From Candidatus Hydrogenedentota bacterium (GTDB taxonomy: Bacteria; Hydrogenedentota; Hydrogenedentia; Hydrogenedentales; SLHB01), in NCBI GenBank assembly GCA_029262095.1, contig JAJDAB010000690.1, forward strand, positions 1-7,929: a DNA stretch of 7,929 bases, written 5' to 3'. Of the stretch, positions 1 to 5,614 are shown in pieces (within the stretch, counting starts at the first letter, position 1; each line of letters opens with the position of its first letter). The notes beneath the pieces were generated by a model. It worked only from the letters and a program-made list of their open reading frames with translations, was not told where the DNA came from and ran no database searches. The position numbers and the translations under genes are program-made.

Positions 1-1
1 T

Positions 2-1060
2 GGGTTGACGTACCTCAACATTGCGCCGAATGTGCAGGGCGTTCTGAAAGCCGCTGCAGTAACCATCACTTACGGCGGTGCGATTTGGGCGGCCTGGAAA
101 CTAATAGACATCGTCGGAAGCTATTTGCGCGCACGCGCAGAATCTACGATTAGTCGCTTCGATGATTTGCTTGTGCCGCTCATCGTGCGAAGCCTCAAAA
201 TTTTTGTCGTGATCGTCGGTGTCGTCGCAATCGTCCGCGCCATTTCGCCCGAACGTTATACAGAAATGCTCGCTGGCCTTGGCATTGGTGGTTTGGCCCT
301 GGCCCTTGCAGCGAAGGATGCAATCGCGAATCTGTTCGGGTCGATCATGATCATCGCCGAACGTCCATTCGAGATTGGCGATTGGATTCAAGTCGGCGAC
401 GTCGATGGCAGCGTCGAGTCGGTGGGCATGCGGAGCACGCGCGTCCGCACGTTCTACAACTCGTTGGTCACCATTCCGAATTCAGAATTGACAAACGCCG
501 CGATCGACAATTACGGCAAACGAAAATACCGGCGCATCAAGACGACGCTCGGCGTGACCTACGACACGACGCCCGATCAGATCGATGCATTCTGCGAAGG
601 CATTCGCCAACTCATTCGAGAGCATCCCTACACGCGAAAAGACTATTTTCACGTGTACCTCAATGATTACGGTCCGTATTCGCTGGACATTATGCTGTAT
701 TGTTTTGTACAGACGCCGGAATGGGGCACGGAGTTGCGCGAGCGGCATCGCCTGTTTGTCGATATTCTGCGGCTGGCACAACGCCTCGGTGTCGAGTTCG
801 CGTTCCCAACGCAGACAAATGTCGAACCGTCGAAACCGAGCGGCACCCGGGCCAAGGCGCCCGCGAACACCTACGACGCCGTACGCACGGCGCGCCAACA
901 GGCCGCGACTATTGTTGAAGAGACAATCGGCCGAGGCATGAAACCGCCACCGGTCGACTATAGCGCGCAATTTTCCGACGTCGATCACCTCGAAGATGCG
1001 CACAGAGGCGGCGTGACCGAGGACGACCAGGACGGCGATGGTGGCGGCAATGGGAATTGA
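2..1060 (+). CDS. MscS-family mechanosensitive ion channel, 5'-truncated by window edge
   Basis: This is an inner-membrane small-conductance mechanosensitive channel, which releases ions and solutes on hypo-osmotic shock. Numbering from the TTG at position 5, hydrophobic segments lie at about residues 10-33 and 57-79. The Gly/Ala-rich pore helix follows at about 88-115 (GLGIGGLALALAAKDAIANL). The beta domain then shows the family signature (AERPFEIGDWIQVGDVDG, about 118-135, and VTIPNSELTN, 155-164), followed by the alpha/beta C-terminal domain to about 275. The last ~75 residues are a low-complexity tail ending in an acidic Asp/Gly-rich stretch (DDQDGDGGG), which is not part of the conserved core and is probably disordered. 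The frame stays open to the window edge and no ribosome site is visible before the TTG, so the true start is probably upstream, perhaps with extra membrane helices. The stop overlaps the next gene. Family assignment is firm; the subfamily is not resolved. Confidence 0.93.
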   Translation, partial: GLTYLNIAPNVQGVLKAAAVTITYGGAIWAAWKLIDIVGSYLRARAESTISRFDDLLVPLIVRSLKIFVVIVGVVAIVRAISPERYTEMLAGLGIGGLALALAAKDAIANLFGSIMIIAERPFEIGDWIQVGDVDGSVESVGMRSTRVRTFYNSLVTIPNSELTNAAIDNYGKRKYRRIKTTLGVTYDTTPDQIDAFCEGIRQLIREHPYTRKDYFHVYLNDYGPYSLDIMLYCFVQTPEWGTELRERHRLFVDILRLAQRLGVEFAFPTQTNVEPSKPSGTRAKAPANTYDAVRTARQQAATIVEETIGRGMKPPPVDYSAQFSDVDHLEDAHRGGVTEDDQDGDGGGNGN

Positions 1061-1616
1061 ACGAATCTCGCCCGCGGCCACGCGCGCTACGCACGACGTC
1101 GCGACTCCGATTACACGGGATTTAATCGCAACGAAAGCGGCTCACGCCCGCGAAAGCGCGCGCCAACGTGACATTCATATCTTCCATACCGGCGAATCGG
1201 ACACACTGCAGCGAATGCTTAATGCGTTGCAGCCCGGGACCTATGTGCAACCCCATCGCCATATCACGCCGCGCAAAGCGGAATCGATTGTACTGCTGCA
1301 AGGTACGATTGGTTTCGTTCCGTTTCATGACGATGGCTCCATTGACCGGGATAACTGGCAACGGATTGACGAATCCTGCGGGTGTATTGGTGTCGACTAT
1401 CGTGCGGGGATTTGGCACACCTTTTTCGCGCTGTCCGATGACACCGTACTATTCGAGGTGAAGCCTGGACCCTATGATGCTACGATGGATAAAGAGTTCG
1501 CAGCTTGGGCACCGGCAGAAGGTGACGCGGGTGCGCTCGACTACCTCGCGAACGTGGAAGACGAATTTCGCGAACACCACGGGTTGGCTGCGCGCAAGTG
1601 GTCGGCGTCGGATTAG
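1038..1616 (+). CDS. WbuC-family cupin-fold metalloprotein
   Basis: A 192-residue single-domain cupin of the WbuC type. The family is named after a gene in an Escherichia coli O-antigen cluster, and its biochemical role is not established. Cupin motif 1 is visible at about residues 67-82 (GTYVQPHRHITPRKAE), with putative metal ligands H73, H75 and E82. Motif 2 lies at about 118-130 (GVDYRAGIWHTFF) with the fourth ligand H127, followed by the typical WbuC run FEVKPGPYD. All four metal ligands are present, so it is probably a metal-binding, cytoplasmic protein with no signal peptide. The start overlaps the channel gene by 23 nt. An AGGA at 1029-1032 suits the ATG at 1038, while GGTGG at 1040-1044 suits the in-frame ATG at 1050, which would give 188 residues; I cannot decide between them. 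The overlap and the 18-nt gap to the amidase suggest co-transcription. No sugar or O-antigen genes are nearby, so a polysaccharide role is not supported here. Confidence 0.88.
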   Translation: MVAAMGIERISPAATRATHDVATPITRDLIATKAAHARESARQRDIHIFHTGESDTLQRMLNALQPGTYVQPHRHITPRKAESIVLLQGTIGFVPFHDDGSIDRDNWQRIDESCGCIGVDYRAGIWHTFFALSDDTVLFEVKPGPYDATMDKEFAAWAPAEGDAGALDYLANVEDEFREHHGLAARKWSASD

Positions 1617-1634
1617 ACAATCGGGACGGCTGCG

Positions 1635-3071
1635 ATGGCAATCAAAGATGATGTAGCGTGTTTGGATGCGACCGCGCAGGCGGAGTTGGTGCGTAAAGGC
1701 GATGTGTCCGCCACGGAATTATTGGAAGGCGCGATCGAACGTTGCGATCGAATTAACCCGCAGATCAATGCCGTCATCTATCCGATGTACGACGAAGCGC
1801 GAAAAGTCGCCGCGGGACCGTTACCCGATGGACCGTTCAAGGGCGTGCCATTTCTATTGAAAGATCTGTTGGCACAATACGGCGGAATGCCGATGTCGTT
1901 CGGTTCGATTGTATTCAAAGACTTCGTGTCCGATCGCGATTCTGATTTGGTGCGGCGCTACAAGGAAGCGGGTCTCGTCACCTTTGGCAAGACGAATACG
2001 CCTGAGTTAGGCTTGCAACCCACGACCGAGCCTGTACGGTTCGGGCCTACGCGTAACCCTTGGAATCTCGACCATACACCCGGCGGATCAAGTGGTGGAT
2101 CCGCAGCGGCGGTAGCTGCGGGCATCGTGCCAATGGCACACGGAAATGATGGCGGCGGTTCGATCAGAATTCCCGCAGCATGTTGCGGCCTGTTTGGACT
2201 TAAGCCGACGCGTGCCCGGATATCGCTTGGTCCCGACCTCGGCGAACGAACCGGTGGCTTGGTGAATGAACATGTCATGACGCGATCCGTTCGTGATAGC
2301 GCGGCGGCATTGGATGCAACAGACGGCCCGGACCTCGGTTCACCCTATTGGGCACCGCCGAAAGCGCGTCCGTACCTCGAAGAAGTCGGCGCCGAACCGG
2401 GAACGTTGCGCGTGGCATTCACATGCAAGCCGCTAGTCGACCAGCCCATTCACGATGAAAATAGGGCCGCCATGCACGAAACGGCGAAGCTCTTGGAAGA
2501 CCTGGGACACGAAGTCGAGGAACGCGATTTCGATTTCGGCGATCACAAACGATTGAACCGCGCGTCGTTTACCGTGTTCTCAAGTGGCTGTGCGGAGACG
2601 CTTGATAGTGCTGCAAAAAGTCTGGGACGCGACTTGACCGAAAACGACATGGAACCGTTAACATGGGGCGTGTACCAACGCGTGAAGAAACTAGGCATCA
2701 GCGACTATCTAAATTCGTGGCGGACGCTTTTCAGCGCCGCACGCAAACTCGATGAAGACATGCAAACCTACGACGTGTGGCTAACGCCGACGTTGAACGA
2801 ACCGCCCGTTTCTCTCGGGACGCTCGGCCCGAAACCGGACAAGCCACTTGCGGGTCTGTTTCGTTCGGGTCAATTTGTGCCGCTTACGGCTATCGCAAAT
2901 TGGAGTGGCCATCCCGCGATGTCGGTCCCGCTGATGCAACACGCGAATGGCTTACCCCTCGGCATGCAGTTCTACGGCAGGTTTGGCGACGAAGCCACCT
3001 TGTTCCGCCTGGCGACCCAACTCGAACAAGCCCTTCCCTGGGTGGACAGGCAGCCCGCGGTGCACGCCTGA
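1635..3071 (+). CDS. Amidase-signature hydrolase, 6-aminohexanoate-cyclic-dimer-hydrolase-like
   Basis: A 478-residue amidase-signature enzyme that should hydrolyse a carboxamide C-N bond through the Ser-cisSer-Lys triad. The catalytic elements are complete: K76 in VPFLLKD (71-77), the cis-serine S152 in PGGSSGGS (149-156), and the nucleophile S176 in GNDGGGSIRIPA (170-181). The 24-residue spacing between the serines matches that of fatty acid amide hydrolase and of the nylon-oligomer hydrolase NylA. Length and the motifs around S176 (NDGGGSIRIPAACCGLFGLKP) most resemble NylA-like amidases. There is no gatB or gatC nearby, so it is not an obvious tRNA amidotransferase subunit. The natural substrate cannot be read from sequence; cyclic amides, aryl or acyl amides are all possible. 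No signal peptide is seen, so it is probably cytoplasmic. The ATG follows the cupin stop by 18 nt, with a weak GGGACGG ribosome site at 1623-1629. A palindromic element begins 10 bp after the stop. Family is certain; substrate is unknown. Confidence 0.93.
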   Translation: MAIKDDVACLDATAQAELVRKGDVSATELLEGAIERCDRINPQINAVIYPMYDEARKVAAGPLPDGPFKGVPFLLKDLLAQYGGMPMSFGSIVFKDFVSDRDSDLVRRYKEAGLVTFGKTNTPELGLQPTTEPVRFGPTRNPWNLDHTPGGSSGGSAAAVAAGIVPMAHGNDGGGSIRIPAACCGLFGLKPTRARISLGPDLGERTGGLVNEHVMTRSVRDSAAALDATDGPDLGSPYWAPPKARPYLEEVGAEPGTLRVAFTCKPLVDQPIHDENRAAMHETAKLLEDLGHEVEERDFDFGDHKRLNRASFTVFSSGCAETLDSAAKSLGRDLTENDMEPLTWGVYQRVKKLGISDYLNSWRTLFSAARKLDEDMQTYDVWLTPTLNEPPVSLGTLGPKPDKPLAGLFRSGQFVPLTAIANWSGHPAMSVPLMQHANGLPLGMQFYGRFGDEATLFRLATQLEQALPWVDRQPAVHA

Positions 3072-3081
3072 GAATTATTAA

Positions 3082-3175
3082 GGGAGAGCCAAGTTCCTCG
3101 AAGACTTGCGAAGCAAGTCTGGGCTTGGCCGGATTAGCGATTGGAACTCATGCCAAGGTGGAACTTGGCCCTCCC
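3082..3175. repeat. Compact palindromic element with nested hairpins (REP/MITE-like candidate)
   Basis: The outer inverted repeat pairs 3082-3097 (GGGAGAGCCAAGTTCC) with 3160-3175 (GGAACTTGGCCCTCCC), 15 of 16 positions complementary with one A-C mismatch. Inside is a perfect 8-bp hairpin, AGACTTGC-GAA-GCAAGTCT (3102-3120). The hexamer GCCAAG or its complement CTTGGC occurs four times in alternating orientation (3088-3093, 3124-3129, 3152-3157, 3164-3169). This permits alternative pairings, including a local hairpin at 3152-3169 with a 6-nt loop, and a CTTGGC/GCCAAG stem at 3124-3129/3152-3157. It lies between the amidase stop and the kinase promoter. No T-run follows any stem, so a classical intrinsic terminator is unlikely. 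The compact nested design suggests a dispersed palindromic repeat or a small non-autonomous element, but only one copy is seen here. A role in transcript end stability is also possible. Confidence 0.7.
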
Positions 3176-3264
3176 GATCTCGCAACCCGCTTATTCCAAA
3201 TGAGTTATGGCTAATGAGACATCATTTGTACCTTATTAGTCCTGTCTTCGATCAAAGTAATCTA

Positions 3265-3293
3265 TTGACAAAAATGCCATTTCTTGATAAATT
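3265..3293 (+). promoter_or_regulatory. Sigma70-like promoter for the tandem kinase genes
   Basis: A perfect -35 box TTGACA (3265-3270), a 17-bp spacer and a 4-of-6 -10 box TAAATT (3288-3293) lie in an AT-rich stretch 60 bp upstream of the first kinase start. Transcription would begin near 3300, leaving a leader of about 53 nt that contains the ribosome site. It is the only strong promoter match in the 281-bp spacer and is correctly oriented to drive both kinases. The assignment is by consensus only; the host's sigma factor preference is unknown. Confidence 0.55.
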
Positions 3294-3337
3294 CCTCACC
3301 TGTACGGATACATACCAGATATTGTTATCCACTGGTT

Positions 3338-3343
3338 GGGGGA
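3338..3343 (+). promoter_or_regulatory. Ribosome binding site deciding the first kinase start
   Basis: GGGGGA lies 9 nt before the ATG at 3353. It supports that start over the in-frame TTG at 3284, which sits inside the promoter. The ATG also makes the N-terminus the same length as that of the downstream paralogue. Confidence 0.6.
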
Positions 3344-3352
3344 CTCTACATC

Positions 3353-5614
3353 ATGGGATCGGTTGGTCACGCCTCATTGATCGGCCAAACATTTGCCGGT
3401 TACGAAGTCCAAGCGCTGTTGGGGCGCGGCGCAATGTCTTGTGTGTATCAGGCGCAGGATGTTCGCCTTGGCCGCCCAGTCGCCCTCAAAGTTCTCTTGG
3501 GGAGCCTTGCGCGCAATCCGGTAAACGTTCGGTTGTTCCATCGCGAAGCACAAGCCGCGGCGCCATTGAGGCATACGAATATTGTGCGCGTCTATTCCGC
3601 GGGCGTGGAAGCGCAGACGCCTTACATTGCGATGGAATATGTGCCGGGCGAATCGCTCGCGCGTTTCCTGCGGCGCAAAGGTGTGCAGAAATGGCAGACC
3701 GCGTTGTATATCGGCGAGCAAGTTGCCGCGGCGTTGGCCTGCGCCCATGAACACGGTATCACCCACCGTGATGTCAAACCGGCCAACATTCTTCTCGACC
3801 AAAAAGGCCGTGTCCGTCTAACGGATTTCGGAATTGCCTGTGCGCAACAATCCGGCGACGATGAATTCGCCGCGGGAGTGCTTGGAACGCCGCACTACAT
3901 GGCGCCGGAGTTGTGTTCCGGTATAGAAGCATCTAATGCGAGTGACTTGTACGCGCTGGGCGTGACCTTATACGAACTGATGGCGGGTGAGTTGCCGTTT
4001 CAATCGGATTCGCCTGTGGTTCTACTTAAGCAAATCGCGACCGAAGAACCCGTTCGCTTGAATCGAAAGCAACGTGACTTGCCGGATGATGTGGCGCGTC
4101 TTGTCGCACACTTATTAGCCAAGAATCCCTCAGATCGCCCGCATGATGCCGGCGTGGTACGCACACGGATCGCGCAATTGTTGACCAGCGGTGGTGGCCG
4201 ATCAGCGATTCCCGATGCGCTGGCCGCCTACGTCAAAGAACAATCGCGTGAATCGAATCTCCGTGTGCTGACGCCGCCGCCGAAGAGTGCGATTCGGAAA
4301 CGGTCGACGGCGAAAAATGTCCGCAAAAATATGAGGCTTCCCCAACGAGACCGCATGGGACGAATGGTCGCCAGCGGATGTGCGGTGCTGCTTTGCCTGT
4401 TCGCGGGGCTTTGGGTTGGCGGCGGAGGCGGCGCGGAAGCGTCATTGCGCCCCGCACCTGAATTGACCTCTGTGCGATTCGATGCTTTCGGCGGGGGGAC
4501 TGTCCTGATGCGGACACCTATCGAGGCGTATCGATTTAACGACCTGCGTTGGCTCGGCGATCGCCCAGTCGCGATTGTTGCAGCGGCCGGATTGCCCGGC
4601 ACGTTGTATGACGGATTCACCGGCGTGATGGCGATCGATCCAAACGTGCAACGTTGCACAAACGTATTGGCGCCATCACATTCCAGCGGTGGCGCTCCGG
4701 GCATTAGCGATACACTGAATCCAATGCCCGCCTACGCGTCGCCATCTCCCATGAACGGTACGTTATCGGTGTATGAACGCATAGCCCACGATGATACATC
4801 GAGTGTCGTTGCACACTTGGTGAGAATTGACGACGGCCAAACGTTGAAATCGCCGCTGTTCTCGATCTCTAATACGCATCGCGACGACGCTCGAACTGTG
4901 CACCAAAATGCCGCGACGCCGTTACCGTTTTCATCGCCACATCCCGACGGCGACCGAGTATGTGTCGCGTTGTATGACACGATGCATCATGGGTTCTACC
5001 TCGTGGAGTTGCCGGTGCCATTTGAAGGCGCGCCTGAAGAGGGCACACGTCTGACGACGACCGACGCTCGACTGAATCCGGAGAGCATCGCCTATTCCCC
5101 GGACGGAGAACGGCTCGGGTATCTACTCACCAACTCGAAAAATCAAACGGAATTGTGGGTACTCCGGACGGACGGAAATGATGTAAACGGCATTGCGATC
5201 GCCACAGGTCTCTCCGATCAGACATTCACATTTAGTCCGAATAGCGGCGCCATATTGGTGTCGAGTCAGGTGGACGAGGAAGTAGCGCCGCGGGCTCGCG
5301 TGATTTCGACCAAGGACGGGACACTGGTTCATGACCTAGGGATCGGTCGGGTAGGCCACGAAGCCTGGCACCCATCGGCATCGTACGTCGCGGTTGCCGC
5401 GCCCGATTCGCGTGGACAAGATCAGATTTGGGCGATCGAACTGAATGCGCCATATCGCCGCCAACAATTGACGACGTTAGAAGATGGCATTGATGGGCTC
5501 CCGGCGATTTCGCGAGACGGGGCGTGGGTCGCTGCGATTGGAAACACAGACCAAGCGTCCATGGTGTTTGTCGATCTCGCCCAACTCAATTTCGATGGAG
5601 CCGGACATGTCTAA
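3353..5614 (+). CDS. Transmembrane Ser/Thr protein kinase with C-terminal beta-propeller sensor (kinase 1)
   Basis: A 753-residue PknB/Hanks-type receptor kinase. The cytoplasmic kinase domain (about 17-275) has the glycine-rich loop GRGAMSCV (24-31), VALK with K46, alpha-C Glu E65, HRDVKPANILL with D140 and N145, DFG with D158, GTPHYMAPE (178-186) and the subdomain XI Arg R262. All catalytic residues are present, so it should be active. The activation segment has no Thr before GT(P): E171 stands where mycobacterial PknB has T171, and A173 where it has T173. A basic linker (311-337) leads to one membrane helix (about 338-356), which predicts the C-terminal ~395 residues outside the cytoplasm. 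That part has repeated TolB/WD40-like motifs at about 531 (HPDGDRV), 583 (SPDGERL), 629, 674 and 721 (SRDGAWV), spaced 45-52 residues, with weaker ones near 400 and 459, so a five- to seven-bladed propeller is likely. There are no PASTA repeats. Start chosen from the ribosome site and from co-linearity with the downstream paralogue. Confidence 0.93.
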   Translation: MGSVGHASLIGQTFAGYEVQALLGRGAMSCVYQAQDVRLGRPVALKVLLGSLARNPVNVRLFHREAQAAAPLRHTNIVRVYSAGVEAQTPYIAMEYVPGESLARFLRRKGVQKWQTALYIGEQVAAALACAHEHGITHRDVKPANILLDQKGRVRLTDFGIACAQQSGDDEFAAGVLGTPHYMAPELCSGIEASNASDLYALGVTLYELMAGELPFQSDSPVVLLKQIATEEPVRLNRKQRDLPDDVARLVAHLLAKNPSDRPHDAGVVRTRIAQLLTSGGGRSAIPDALAAYVKEQSRESNLRVLTPPPKSAIRKRSTAKNVRKNMRLPQRDRMGRMVASGCAVLLCLFAGLWVGGGGGAEASLRPAPELTSVRFDAFGGGTVLMRTPIEAYRFNDLRWLGDRPVAIVAAAGLPGTLYDGFTGVMAIDPNVQRCTNVLAPSHSSGGAPGISDTLNPMPAYASPSPMNGTLSVYERIAHDDTSSVVAHLVRIDDGQTLKSPLFSISNTHRDDARTVHQNAATPLPFSSPHPDGDRVCVALYDTMHHGFYLVELPVPFEGAPEEGTRLTTTDARLNPESIAYSPDGERLGYLLTNSKNQTELWVLRTDGNDVNGIAIATGLSDQTFTFSPNSGAILVSSQVDEEVAPRARVISTKDGTLVHDLGIGRVGHEAWHPSASYVAVAAPDSRGQDQIWAIELNAPYRRQQLTTLEDGIDGLPAISRDGAWVAAIGNTDQASMVFVDLAQLNFDGAGHV
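5597..5600 (+). promoter_or_regulatory. Ribosome binding site inside kinase 1 deciding the kinase 2 start
   Basis: GGAG ends 6 nt before the ATG at 5607, within the last codons of the upstream kinase. It favours 5607 over an in-frame ATG at 5595, which would add four residues (MEPD), and over the ATG at 5484 deep inside the upstream gene. With the 8-nt overlap it implies translational coupling. Confidence 0.6.

Noticed and set aside
482..1081. A 199-codon open frame on the minus strand across the channel gene
   Set aside because: It lies wholly antisense to a well-recognised MscS gene and its translation shows no recognisable motif; it is the usual complement-strand shadow of GC-biased coding DNA.
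1635..3071. GatA subunit of glutamyl-tRNA(Gln) amidotransferase
   Set aside because: Shared amidase-signature motifs, but the residues around the nucleophile look NylA-like and there are no gatB or gatC neighbours.
3199..3227. Direct repeat AATGAG (3199-3204 and 3213-3218) followed by an inverted TCATTT (3222-3227) upstream of the kinase promoter
   Set aside because: Six-base repeats in AT-rich DNA 47 bp or more upstream of the -35 box are expected by chance; no known operator is matched.
3284..3352. N-terminal extension of kinase 1 from the TTG at 3284
   Set aside because: The TTG overlaps the -10 region of the best promoter, has no ribosome site, and would add 23 residues with no counterpart in the paralogue. 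The ATG at 3353 has a GGGGGA site.
3422..3448. Third glycine of the nucleotide-binding loop replaced by Ser (S29) in kinase 1, suggesting a pseudokinase
   Set aside because: Mycobacterial PknB has Ser at the same place (GGMS), and K46, E65, D140, N145 and D158 are all intact, so loss of activity is not supported.
3106..3750. A 214-codon + strand frame starting in the palindromic element and running into kinase 1 in another frame
   Set aside because: The part inside kinase 1 is out of frame with clear catalytic motifs, the part upstream covers promoter-like AT-rich DNA, and the translation resembles nothing known.
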